Assembly (NCBI RefSeq): GCF_006547145.1
Contig: NZ_CP041244.1
Location: forward strand, 4,278,001 to 4,342,000
DNA: 64,000 nt
Origin: Actinomadura sp. WMMA1423
Lineage (GTDB): Bacteria; Actinomycetota; Actinomycetes; Streptosporangiales; Streptosporangiaceae
Reading direction: 5' to 3'
Shown: positions 47,142 through 54,774 of the stretch, one piece after another
How the letters are laid out: each line of letters begins with the position of its first letter
How positions within the stretch are numbered: position 1 is the first letter of the stretch
Notes under the pieces: generated by a model
What the model saw: only the letters and a program-made list of their open reading frames with translations
Told to the model about the DNA's origin: nothing
Databases searched by the model: none
Position numbers and translations under genes: made by a program

Positions 47142-48701
47142 TCAGCAGCTCCCGATCCAGGAGCACTCCAGTTGCGGGGCGCTTCCGGAGGCGCGGAACG
47201 TCCGGACCGCGGCGGGGTCTCCCCCGGCCAGCCGGATCGCGACCTTGTCCTCGATGTCCTTGGGCGCCGCACCCTGGTATCCGTTCAGCACGACCGAGAA
47301 GACCAGCCGCCGCCCTGAGGTGTCGGTGACGTAGCCCGACAGCGCGGAGGCGCCGGTGAGCGTTCCGGTCTTGGCGTGCACGTTCCCCGCGGCGGGGGTC
47401 CCCTGCATCCGCGACCGCAGGGTGCCGCCGCCGAGGCGGTCCGGGTCCCCGGCGACCGGCAGCGCCCGGTACCAGACGGCGAACCAGGGCGCGCTCTGCG
47501 CCTTCCTCAGGATGGTGCTGACGTCCTGCGCGGTGGTGCGGTTCTCGCGTGACAGCCCGGAGCCGTCGGCCATGTGGAGCCGTCCGGCGGGGACGCCCTG
47601 GCCGCGGGCGTACCTCTCGACCACCGGCAGCCCCGCCGCCCAGCTCCCCCTGCCCGCCTTCTCCCGGCCGATCGCCTTGACCAGGGTCTCGGCGACCATG
47701 TTGTTGCTGAGCTTGAGGAACGGCACCATGAGCCGCGACAGCGGCATCGAGGAGCGGGCGGCGAGCGCGCGGGCGCCCTTCGGGGTCCGGCCGCGCTCGG
47801 TGGTGCCCCTGACCTTGACGCCGTGCGCCCGGAGCGCGCTCCGGAAGACGTCCGCCGCGTACAGGGCGGGGTTCTCCACCGTGCGCAGGGTCGTGTAGGG
47901 CGCGGCGCCCGCCGGGTAGGAGCCGCTGACCACGATGGTGTTGCTCCCGTTGGCCCGGTTCAGTGCCAGCGTGGAGGGCGATCCGGGGGCACCCGTGACC
48001 GCGTGATTGTCGATCTTGACGGTGCGGGTGGCGGGGGCGAGCCCGACCTCGACCGGAGCGCCCGGGGCGCCGCCCGGCCGCACCGAGACCTCGACCGACC
48101 CGGCGTCGAAGTCCTCGTCGGGCGCGACGGTCAGCGCCGACGTCTGCGCCGCGTAGTAGTACTGCAGGTCGGTCGGGTCCCAGTGCGAGGGCGTGCGGAC
48201 GGCGTCGAACCAGGTGTCGTCCGCGACCAGGTCGCCGTCGACCCGGCGGACGCCCCGCGCCGCCACCTGCGCGGCGAGCCGGTCGTAGTCGGCGGCCCGC
48301 GTCGTCGGGTCGCCGGTGCCCCTGAGGTAGAGGTCGCCCCTGACCGTCGATCCGGACACCGCGCGCGCGTACACGCCGGTGCGGAACCGGTACCCGGGCC
48401 CCAGGAGCGAGAGCGCCGCCCCCGAGGTGTAGAGCTTCATGTTCGAGGCGGGCATCACCCGCGCCGCCGGCCCGCGCGAGTAGCGGACGGCTCCCGTCCC
48501 GGCGTCCCGCACCACGGCGCCGACGGTGGCGCCCTTGAGACGGCCGTCGGACAGTATCGCGTCGAGGTCCTCGCCCAGGTCTGCCTTGGCGGCGGTGTCC
48601 CCCTTGGCCGCGGCCATCGCCGCGGGGTGCGCGGCGGGAGCGGCGAGCAGGGACGTCCCGGCGAGCAGGACGGACGTCAGTCGCACCAATGGTCCACGCA
48701 T
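47142..48701 (-). CDS. dacB: D-alanyl-D-alanine carboxypeptidase/endopeptidase (PBP4, DacB-type)
   Basis: A 519-residue secreted penicillin-binding protein of the S13 peptidase family, which trims or cleaves peptidoglycan peptides. It has a signal peptide ('LVRLTSVLLAGTSLLAAPAAHPA'), then the SxxK motif SNMK in 'VMPASNMKLYTSGAAL' with the catalytic Ser. The SxN motif is SNN in 'LKLSNNMVAETL' and the KTG motif is in 'VHAKTGTLTGASALSG'. A large inserted domain between SxxK and SxN is typical of PBP4. I chose ATG 48701, just before the signal peptide. It has no ribosome-binding site, and TACTCT lies 8 bases upstream, so a near-leaderless message is possible. Confidence 0.93.
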   Translation of the reverse strand: MRGPLVRLTSVLLAGTSLLAAPAAHPAAMAAAKGDTAAKADLGEDLDAILSDGRLKGATVGAVVRDAGTGAVRYSRGPAARVMPASNMKLYTSGAALSLLGPGYRFRTGVYARAVSGSTVRGDLYLRGTGDPTTRAADYDRLAAQVAARGVRRVDGDLVADDTWFDAVRTPSHWDPTDLQYYYAAQTSALTVAPDEDFDAGSVEVSVRPGGAPGAPVEVGLAPATRTVKIDNHAVTGAPGSPSTLALNRANGSNTIVVSGSYPAGAAPYTTLRTVENPALYAADVFRSALRAHGVKVRGTTERGRTPKGARALAARSSMPLSRLMVPFLKLSNNMVAETLVKAIGREKAGRGSWAAGLPVVERYARGQGVPAGRLHMADGSGLSRENRTTAQDVSTILRKAQSAPWFAVWYRALPVAGDPDRLGGGTLRSRMQGTPAAGNVHAKTGTLTGASALSGYVTDTSGRRLVFSVVLNGYQGAAPKDIEDKVAIRLAGGDPAAVRTFRASGSAPQLECSWIGSC

Positions 48702-48767
48702 GGGGTGTGAGAGTAGGGCACCGGCCGTACCGCGGCAGCGGAACGACACGACCGGCATCGGTCCGCC

Positions 48768-49811
48768 TCACCACATCGCGTCGAGCAGCTCCGCGACCGC
48801 GTCGGCGTCCGGCGGCCGGGGGTTGGGGTAGGGGTCGGCGGCCACCCGCTCGGCCATCTCGCGGAGCCGCTCGCGGGGGACGCCCAGTGCCGACAGGCGG
48901 GTCGGGCCCCGGTGCGCCCGGGCCAGCGCGGCGACGACCGCGACCGGGTCGGGCCCGGCCACCCGGGCCAGCCTGGCCGAGGCGGCGGGCGCCGACGGCA
49001 GGTTGAACGCCATGACGTGCGCGAGCAGCATCGTGTGCAGCTCGGCGTGCGGGAGGCCGAACGCGCCGCCGAGGACGTGCGCGAGCTGGTGGTGGAGCCC
49101 CATCCTGGTCTGCGCCAGGCACATCCCGGCCAGCCACGCGGCGGACTGGAGCCTCGCGCGCTCCACCGGCCCGGCCGGGTCGTCGAGCACGGCGGGCAGC
49201 GCTCCGAGGATGCCGGCGGCGGCCTCGGTCGCCAGCGCGTCCGAGACCGCCGTGGCGTCGGGCGCCCACATGGCCTCGACGGCGTGGGCGAGCGCGTTCA
49301 CGGCACTGGTCCGGGTCAGGCCGGCCGGCATGCCCAGGGTGAGGAGGGGGTCGTAGACGACCGTGCCGGGGGCCAGCCCGGGAGCGCGGCGCGTGGTCTT
49401 CACGCCGTCCTCGGTCTCGCCCAGCACGGGCGTCATCTCCGAGCCCGCATAGGTGGTGGGCACCGCGACCTGCGGTATGCCCGTCCGCGCCGACACGGCC
49501 TTGGCCAGGCCGATCGCCGAGCCGCCGCCGATCGCGACCGCGCAGTCCGCTCCCGGCGCCGCCTCCAGTGCCCGCGCCGTCACGGCGACGGGGGTGTGCG
49601 GCTCCGGCCGGTCGAAGCGCGCCGCGAGCCGCTCCCCGAGCGCCCCGGCGATCCGGTCGGCGGCCCCGGCGGCGGACGGCGCCGCGACCAGGAGCACCCT
49701 CCGGGCGCCGAGCCTCGCGACCTCGTCCGCGACGAGAGCGCTCGCCTCCGGCCCGACCAGGACGCGGACCGGCCGCGACTCGTGGACGACGACCTCGTCC
49801 GCGCCGCTCAT
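48768..49811 (-). CDS. Maleylacetate reductase-like iron-containing alcohol dehydrogenase
   Basis: A 347-residue enzyme of the Fe-ADH superfamily with the maleylacetate reductase pattern: 'HTPVAVTARALEAA', 'AIGGGSAIGLAKA', 'VPTTYAGSEMTPVLGETEDGVKTTRR', 'NALAHAVEAM' and the His-rich 'GLHHQLAHVLGGAFGLPHAELHT'. It reduces maleylacetate to 3-oxoadipate in resorcinol, hydroxyquinol or chloroaromatic degradation. The ATG at 49811 has no ribosome-binding site of its own, but a 9-codon upstream frame with GGGAGAGGG ends over it. The MarR regulator upstream may belong to the same pathway. Ring-cleaving dioxygenases are not in the window. Confidence 0.85.
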   Translation of the reverse strand: MSGADEVVVHESRPVRVLVGPEASALVADEVARLGARRVLLVAAPSAAGAADRIAGALGERLAARFDRPEPHTPVAVTARALEAAPGADCAVAIGGGSAIGLAKAVSARTGIPQVAVPTTYAGSEMTPVLGETEDGVKTTRRAPGLAPGTVVYDPLLTLGMPAGLTRTSAVNALAHAVEAMWAPDATAVSDALATEAAAGILGALPAVLDDPAGPVERARLQSAAWLAGMCLAQTRMGLHHQLAHVLGGAFGLPHAELHTMLLAHVMAFNLPSAPAASARLARVAGPDPVAVVAALARAHRGPTRLSALGVPRERLREMAERVAADPYPNPRPPDADAVAELLDAMW

Positions 49812-49837
49812 GACGACCGGCCCGACAAAACGATCAT
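49808..49837 (-). other. Possible leader peptide overlapping the maleylacetate reductase start
   Basis: ATG at 49837 follows GGGAGAGGG and opens a 9-codon frame (MIVLSGRSS) whose TGA overlaps the ATG of the reductase gene by four bases. The reductase start itself has no ribosome-binding site. Translational coupling through this mini-frame would explain how it is initiated. Confidence 0.5.
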
Positions 49838-50052
49838 GTGCCCTCTCCCGTACGGCGCCGCGCGCTCCTGAACCGCGCACCACTCCCTCTTATCCAGCGC
49901 CGCCGCTTCCTCACGCAACACCGTGTTTCCCCGCGATGCCCTCCGACCAGGAGATACGCCGCGGCAAACCGGTGGAACCCCTGCTCGGGAGGCCGGGTCC
50001 GCACCCGCCCTCCCGGGGAACGAACCGCGGCACGACACGGCTCCCGTACCGC

Positions 50053-50526
50053 TCAGTCCGCGTCCGCGGGCTCGGCGATCCGGCGGAGCAGGGCGACGAG
50101 CCGGTCGCGCTCGTCCCCGTCCAGGCGGCCGAAGAGCCGCTCGCCCACCTCCGCGCCGGCGCGCCGCCCGCCTTCCAGCGTCCGCGTGCCGTCCGGGGTC
50201 AGGCTGATCGAGTGGGCCCGGCGGTCGTGCGGGGCGCGTTCGCGCCGCACCAGCCCGGCCTCCTCGAGCTCGTCGACGATGCGCACCATCGTGGACTTGT
50301 CGATGCCGGTGATGTCGATGAGGCGCCGCTGGCTGGACGGCCCGTACATCTCCAGGGCGAGCAGCATGCTGAACCCCCGCACGTCGACGCCCAGCGCGCG
50401 CAGCTCGTCGTTCATGCCCGCCCGGCTCCGGTTGTGCGCGGCGGCCAGCAGCATGCCGAGCCCCACGTGCCGGACGGCCGGGTCGCCGCCCTCGGACAGG
50501 AGCCGTTCGAGCAGGTCGTCGAGCAT
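50053..50526 (-). CDS. MarR-family transcriptional regulator
   Basis: A 157-residue winged-helix regulator with 'SSQRRLIDITGIDKSTMVRIVDELEEAGLVRRERAPHDRRAHSISLT', the MarR DNA-binding core including the wing. MarR proteins often sense phenolic or aromatic acids. It is divergent from an amidohydrolase/decarboxylase-like gene and has a perfect palindromic operator candidate 27 bases upstream of its start. On the other side lies the maleylacetate reductase gene, on the same strand. Confidence 0.92.
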   Translation of the reverse strand: MLDDLLERLLSEGGDPAVRHVGLGMLLAAAHNRSRAGMNDELRALGVDVRGFSMLLALEMYGPSSQRRLIDITGIDKSTMVRIVDELEEAGLVRRERAPHDRRAHSISLTPDGTRTLEGGRRAGAEVGERLFGRLDGDERDRLVALLRRIAEPADAD

Positions 50527-50552
50527 GGAGCCAGCATAGGGGTCTCTGATAT

Positions 50553-50568
50553 AGTCTCATTTGAGACT
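50553..50568. promoter_or_regulatory. MarR operator candidate
   Basis: AGTCTCATTTGAGACT is a perfect 7-bp dyad with a 2-base centre. On the plus strand it overlaps a good -10 element, TATAGT (50550-50555). A second small dyad, TTTCTC-GTTA-GAGAAA, follows directly. The site lies between the MarR gene and the divergent amidohydrolase. Confidence 0.75.
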
Positions 50569-50622
50569 TTCTCGTTAGAGAAAGAAGCGTGGGCGGCGCA
50601 TCGATGAGCGAGGGAGACGCGC

Positions 50623-51675
50623 ATGCCCGAGACGACCCGCCGACGTGCCCTGCAGGTGACCGGTCTGGCGATGGCGGCGGCGGCAGTTCCGGCAGGCGAG
50701 GCGGCCGCCGCGACCCCCAGGCGGTCGCGCGGCAGGATCGACACCCACCACCACGCCGTCCCGCCGAGGATGCGGGAGTGGGCGGTCGAGCAGGGCCTTC
50801 TCCCGCCGACCGGCGGGCCGTCCTGGGCCCAGTGGACGCTGCCGGGCACCCTGCGGACGATGGACGCCAACGGCATCGCCGCCGGGGTGGCGTCCGCACC
50901 GGTGCCCGCCGAGGTGTTCCAGGACCGCGAGACCGCCGTCTCAGGGGTGCGGGTGTGCAACGAGTCGCTGGCCGAACTGGTGCGCGAGCACCCCACGAGG
51001 TTCGGCTTCTTCGCCAACGTGGCGATGCTCCACCCCGACCTGGCCCTTGGTCAGCTCGCCCACGCCCTCGACGACCTGGGCGCGGACGGGGTGCTGCTCA
51101 ACACCTCGGCCGCCGGGCACTACCTCGGGGAGCCGATGTTCGACCCGCTGTGGGCCGAGCTCGACCGGCGCCGCGCGGTGGTGTTCACCCACCCCGTCGC
51201 CCCCAAGGGGCTGCCCGAGGCGCCGGGCGTCGGCGACTGGATCGCCGACTACCTGCTGGACACCACCCGCACCGCGCTCAGCCTCGTCGCCGCCGGGACC
51301 CTCGTCCGGTACCCGCGGGTGTCGGTCATCCTGTCCCACGGCGGCGGGTTCCTGCCGTACACGGCGGGTCGCGCCGAGCGCTCGGCGCGGGAGGACGGCG
51401 GGCCGCTCCCGGCGAGGATGCGTCCCGCGCTCCGCCGCTTCCACTACGACACGGCCCTGCCGGTCTCCCCGTACGCCACGCCGTCCCTGATCGCCGCCGT
51501 CGGCGCCGACCGGGTCCTGTTCGGCACCGACTGGCCCGCGAACTCCGCCCGCGAGGTGGCGCTGAACACCCGGGACCTCGACCGCGATCCCGCGCTGGAC
51601 GGCCGCGCCCACCGCGCCGTCGGCCGGGAGAACGCCCTCCGCCTGCTCCCCCGGCTCGCCGAACGCCTCAGGTGA
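50623..51675 (+). CDS. Amidohydrolase-2 family protein (ACMSD / gamma-resorcylate decarboxylase-like), Tat-exported
   Basis: A 350-residue metal-dependent TIM-barrel enzyme. The N terminus has a twin-arginine-like signal (RRRALQVTGLAMAAAAVPAG). The metal motif is 'RIDTHHHAVPPRM' (near 38-50), His in 'VVFTHPVAPKG', 'ILSHGGGFLPY' and the Asp in 'LFGTDWPAN'. The family includes ACMSD and 2,6-dihydroxybenzoate decarboxylases, which are normally cytosolic, so a Tat signal is unusual. It is divergent from a MarR regulator. With a maleylacetate reductase nearby, a role in aromatic acid breakdown is suggested. Confidence 0.82.
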   Translation: MPETTRRRALQVTGLAMAAAAVPAGEAAAATPRRSRGRIDTHHHAVPPRMREWAVEQGLLPPTGGPSWAQWTLPGTLRTMDANGIAAGVASAPVPAEVFQDRETAVSGVRVCNESLAELVREHPTRFGFFANVAMLHPDLALGQLAHALDDLGADGVLLNTSAAGHYLGEPMFDPLWAELDRRRAVVFTHPVAPKGLPEAPGVGDWIADYLLDTTRTALSLVAAGTLVRYPRVSVILSHGGGFLPYTAGRAERSAREDGGPLPARMRPALRRFHYDTALPVSPYATPSLIAAVGADRVLFGTDWPANSAREVALNTRDLDRDPALDGRAHRAVGRENALRLLPRLAERLR

Positions 51676-51688
51676 TGCGGGCGGGGCC

Positions 51689-52960
51689 TCAGGTGATGCG
51701 GACGGGGAGGGTGCGGGGCCCGCGGACCTGGCCGGCGGCCCACGTGACCGCCGCCGGGTCGGCCAGGGTGAACGACGGGACGCGCTCCAGCCAGACTTCG
51801 AGCGCCACGCGCAGCTCCATGCGGGCCAGGTGCGAGCCCACGCAGCGGTGGATGCCGAGGCCGAAGGCGGCGTGCCGGTTGACCTCGCGGTCGATGGCGA
51901 CCTCGTCCGCCCGGTCGAACTGGGCCGGGTCGCGGTTGGCGGCCGGGAACGACAGCAGGACCCAGTCGTCGGCCTTCATCTCGACGCCGCGCCAGGTCAT
52001 GTCCTCCTTCACCAGCCGCGCCATCGTGACGGGCGCGAAGGCGCGCAGGAACTCCTCCATCGCGGTCGGCAGCAGCGACGGGTCGGCGACGAGGCGCTCG
52101 CGGTCGGCCGGCGTCCTCGCCAGGTGCCACAGCGAGGCGCCGATCGCGCTCCAGGTCGTGTCGATCCCCGCGATCAGCAGCAGCGCCATCGTCCCCGAGA
52201 CGTGGGACGGTTCGAGCCTGCGCCCGTACAGCTCGGCTTCGATCAGGTAGGTGGTGAGGTCGTCGCGCGGGTTCGCGACATGGTCGCGGATCTGCGCGAG
52301 GAGGTAGTCGAACAGCCTGTCCATGCGCGCGATGCGCTCGTCCGGAGGGAGGTTGACGCCTTCCAGGGCGTTCTCGACGAACTCGCGGAACCGGGGGCCG
52401 TCCTCGGCCGGGAAGCCGAGCATCTCCGCGATGACCCGCATCGGGATGTGCTGCCCGTACTCCTGGGCGGCGTCCACGACGTCGCGGCCCTCGAAGGAGT
52501 CGATGAGCTCGTGGCAGTACGCCCTGGTCGCGGGCTCCAGCCGCGCCACCGCGGACTTCTTGAACGCGGGGAGCAGCAGCTTGCGCGCGTCGTGGTGGAA
52601 CGGCGGGTCGGAGGAGATCGGCGGCGTGACGCCGACCGGCTCCACCTCGCGCGGCGGCCGGAAGTTGCTCATGACGACCGAGCGGGACGTGAAGCGCTCG
52701 GTGTCGTAGGCGATCGCCGCGACGTCCTCGTAGCGGGTCGGCAGCCAGCCGCCGCCGAACCGCTCGGTCCGCGCGACCGGGCAGCGCCGGCGCAGGTCGT
52801 CCTGGATCGGGTACGGGTCGGCGGCCCACTCCGGTTCCAGGTGGGAGAAGTCGGTCGCCCAGTCGGAGACCGGGCCGGTGACGACCTCGTTGCGCCTGCC
52901 GAGCGGGCGGTTCGCCCGCTCGTCCCGGAAGTCCTTGCCGAAGCGGTCGTCCGCGGTCAT
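51689..52960 (-). CDS. Cytochrome P450
   Basis: A 423-residue bacterial class I P450. The I-helix oxygen-activation motif is 'LLIAGIDTTWSAIG', ExxR is EEFLR, and the heme Cys lies in 'FGLGIHRCVGSHLARMELR'. The I-helix has the usual acidic-Thr pair. The ATG at 52960 lies one base after the ferredoxin stop, so this P450 and its ferredoxin are co-translated. It belongs to a catabolic cluster with SDRs and fumarylacetoacetate-hydrolase-like enzymes, pointing to hydroxylation of a small organic substrate. The substrate is unknown. Confidence 0.95.
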   Translation of the reverse strand: MTADDRFGKDFRDERANRPLGRRNEVVTGPVSDWATDFSHLEPEWAADPYPIQDDLRRRCPVARTERFGGGWLPTRYEDVAAIAYDTERFTSRSVVMSNFRPPREVEPVGVTPPISSDPPFHHDARKLLLPAFKKSAVARLEPATRAYCHELIDSFEGRDVVDAAQEYGQHIPMRVIAEMLGFPAEDGPRFREFVENALEGVNLPPDERIARMDRLFDYLLAQIRDHVANPRDDLTTYLIEAELYGRRLEPSHVSGTMALLLIAGIDTTWSAIGASLWHLARTPADRERLVADPSLLPTAMEEFLRAFAPVTMARLVKEDMTWRGVEMKADDWVLLSFPAANRDPAQFDRADEVAIDREVNRHAAFGLGIHRCVGSHLARMELRVALEVWLERVPSFTLADPAAVTWAAGQVRGPRTLPVRIT

Positions 52961-52961
52961 C

Positions 52962-53162
52962 TCACGCCTCCCCGAGGACGTCGATCGCCCGCTCGGGGCA
53001 GTTCGCGCTCGCGAGGCGGGCTTCCTGCTCCGCGCCCTCGGGCACGGCGCCATCGCCGAGGACGACCCCGTAGCCCTCGTCGTCCTCGCCGAACAGGCCG
53101 GGGGCCAGGTCGTAGCAGCGGCCGTGGCCCTGGCAGCGCTTCGGATCGATCTGCACCTTCAC
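52962..53162 (-). CDS. 3Fe-4S ferredoxin, P450 partner (internal start)
   Basis: A 66-residue ferredoxin of the P450-partner type. The cluster motif is CQGHGRC with His in place of one Cys, then 'CPERAI' near the end, so a 3Fe-4S cluster is expected. The GTG at 53162 has GGAGGAG five bases upstream, giving independent translation. The reading frame upstream is open and continuous with the TetR gene, so a TetR-ferredoxin fusion is also encoded. The P450 gene begins one base after its stop. Confidence 0.88.
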   Translation of the reverse strand: MKVQIDPKRCQGHGRCYDLAPGLFGEDDEGYGVVLGDGAVPEGAEQEARLASANCPERAIDVLGEA

Positions 53163-53798
53163 TTGGGCTCCTCCGGTGTGAGCGAGCGTGTCCCCCGTGC
53201 GGGCGGCGGGGCCGGGCGGCGCGAGCGCGGCCGCGATCCGCGCCAGCAGCGCCGCCCACTCCTCGTCGCCGACGGCGTGCATGTCCCGCGGGATGAGCGC
53301 GCTCCCCATCCCGAGCAGCAGGCAGAGGTGGGCGAGCGCGTTGCGGGAGAGCGCCGGGTCGATCTCCCCGCCCGCCTGGCCGATGCCCATCAGCCCGGCG
53401 AGCCAGCCGGCGCGCTCGCCGACGTAGTCGCGCATGGGACGGGCGACGTCCTCGTCGCGGTGGGCCGCAACGAGGGCCTCCACGACGAGGTGGGCGCGGG
53501 CGTCGCGGCGCTCCGGCAGCCACCGCCCCATGGTGAGCAGCAGCTCGACGACCGGGCGGTCGGGCTCGGCGGCGAACAGCTCGGCCAGCAGCCGCCGCCC
53601 GTGCGTGCGGAGCGCCTCCACCAGCAGCTCCGCCTTGGAGTCGAAGTGCGCGTAGAGGGCGCCGTTGCTGACGCCGGCGGCCCGCGCGATGTCGGCGACG
53701 CGCGTCCCGTCGTAGCCGCGCCGGGCGAACTCGTCCGCCGCGGCGCTCAGCAGCCGTTCGCGCGTCTCCGCGCGGGTGACGCCCGCAATTCGCCCCAT
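52962..53798 (-). CDS. TetR-family regulator whose frame continues into the ferredoxin
   Basis: The first 212 or so residues are a TetR regulator ('LLSAAADEFARRGYDGTRVADIARAAGVSNGALYAHFDSKAELL', then a helical ligand domain). No stop separates it from the ferredoxin, so the full frame is 278 residues. The junction 'ARTGDTLAHTGGAQVKVQ' looks like an unstructured linker. A strong promoter (TTGACC-N17-TTTAAT) gives a leaderless ATG at 53798, with a TetR-type operator between -35 and -10. Whether the fusion is made, or translation mostly restarts at GTG 53162, cannot be told from sequence. A lost stop codon is another explanation. Confidence 0.85.
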   Translation of the reverse strand: MGRIAGVTRAETRERLLSAAADEFARRGYDGTRVADIARAAGVSNGALYAHFDSKAELLVEALRTHGRRLLAELFAAEPDRPVVELLLTMGRWLPERRDARAHLVVEALVAAHRDEDVARPMRDYVGERAGWLAGLMGIGQAGGEIDPALSRNALAHLCLLLGMGSALIPRDMHAVGDEEWAALLARIAAALAPPGPAARTGDTLAHTGGAQVKVQIDPKRCQGHGRCYDLAPGLFGEDDEGYGVVLGDGAVPEGAEQEARLASANCPERAIDVLGEA

Positions 53799-53804
53799 AT
53801 CGCA

Positions 53805-53833
53805 ATTAAACGAGCGTTCATTTGATGGGTCAA
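53805..53833 (-). promoter_or_regulatory. Promoter and TetR-type operator for the TetR/ferredoxin/P450 operon
   Basis: Minus strand: TTGACC (53833-53828), 17-base spacer, TTTAAT (53810-53805). The ATG at 53798 lies exactly 7 bases after the -10. TGAACGCTCGTTTA (53820-53807) is a typical TetR-like dyad lying between the two elements. Confidence 0.75.
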
Positions 53834-53885
53834 GGCCCTCCGCGCACCGAGAGGCGCGGCCCCGTCCTCGAAGAACGGGCGCCCC

Positions 53886-53953
53886 TTGACGGCGGGTCCC
53901 GTCGCCTCGGATACTCCTTGGCGGAGTGAAAGCTACTTTCGCGGAATGAAAGC
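53886..53953 (+). promoter_or_regulatory. Promoter and 13-bp direct repeats before the SDR operon
   Basis: TTGACG (53886-53891), 18-base spacer and GATACT (53910-53915) form a probable promoter. Just after the expected start lie GCGGAGTGAAAGC (53921-53933) and GCGGAATGAAAGC (53941-53953), exactly 20 bases apart, with GAAAG-CTA-CTTTC as an inverted repeat between. These are likely operator half-sites, perhaps for the IclR regulator at the end of the cluster. Confidence 0.55.
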
Positions 53954-53960
53954 GATGTGC

Positions 53961-54755
53961 ATGACTGACAGGTCCGCTACGGCTCATGGCCCGCCGGGCG
54001 CGACGAGCGACTGGCCGGGCCTGCGGGGCGCCCGGGTGCTCGTCCTCGGCGCGGGCGGGATCGGCGCGGAGTGCGTCCGCGGGTACCTCGGGGCCGGGGC
54101 CGTCGTCACGGCGGTCGACCGCGACCCCGCGCGCCTGGACGCCCTGTCCCGGGGACCGGACGGGACCGGCGCGCACACGCTCGCGGCCGACCTCGCAGAG
54201 CCGGGCGCCGGAGCCGAGACCGTCCGGCGGGCGGTGGAGGCGATGGGCGGGCTGGACGTCCTGCTGCACTGCGTCGGCGTCAACGACCGCCGCCCGATCC
54301 TCGACTTCACCGAGGACGAGTGGGACCGCGTGCTGCGCACCAACCTGTCCACCGCGTTCGGCGCGGCGCAGGCGGCGGGGCGGCACATGGTGGAGGCCGG
54401 GGGCGGGCGCATCGTGCTCCTGTCGTCGGTGTCCGGGCACCTGGCGCACCGCAAGCACGGTCCCTACGCCGCGTCCAAGGGCGGCATGAACCAGATGATG
54501 CGGGTCATGGCGGCCGAGTGGGCGTGCCACGGCGTCACGGTCAACGCGGTCGCGCCCGGCTACGTCGAGACGCCGCTGACCGCCGCGTACCTCGCGCAGC
54601 CGGGGGTCCGCGAGGAGCTCGTGCGCCTCGTGCCGGCGGGGCGGCTGGGCACGGCCGCGGAGATCGTCGGCCCGATACTGTTCCTGTCCTCGCCGCACGC
54701 GGCCTTCATCACCGGGCACGTCATGTACGTCGACGGCGGCCGCACGCTTGTATGA
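53961..54755 (+). CDS. Short-chain dehydrogenase/reductase with atypical nucleotide loop
   Basis: A protein of about 264 residues, SDR family. The catalytic Ser is in 'VLLSSVSGHLAH' and Tyr-xxx-Lys in 'GPYAASKGG'. The glycine-rich loop reads 'VLGAGGIGAE' instead of the classical TGxxxGxG, shorter by two residues and without the Thr. Further features are 'LHCVGVNDR' in place of the NNAG motif and 'VNAVAPGYVETPL'. ATG 53961 is preferred; 53946 and 53955 are in-frame alternatives. It is first in a plus-strand operon with a second SDR and two FAH-family enzymes. Confidence 0.85.
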   Translation: MTDRSATAHGPPGATSDWPGLRGARVLVLGAGGIGAECVRGYLGAGAVVTAVDRDPARLDALSRGPDGTGAHTLAADLAEPGAGAETVRRAVEAMGGLDVLLHCVGVNDRRPILDFTEDEWDRVLRTNLSTAFGAAQAAGRHMVEAGGGRIVLLSSVSGHLAHRKHGPYAASKGGMNQMMRVMAAEWACHGVTVNAVAPGYVETPLTAAYLAQPGVREELVRLVPAGRLGTAAEIVGPILFLSSPHAAFITGHVMYVDGGRTLV

Positions 54756-54774
54756 CCCCAGGCAGGAGAAGAAC

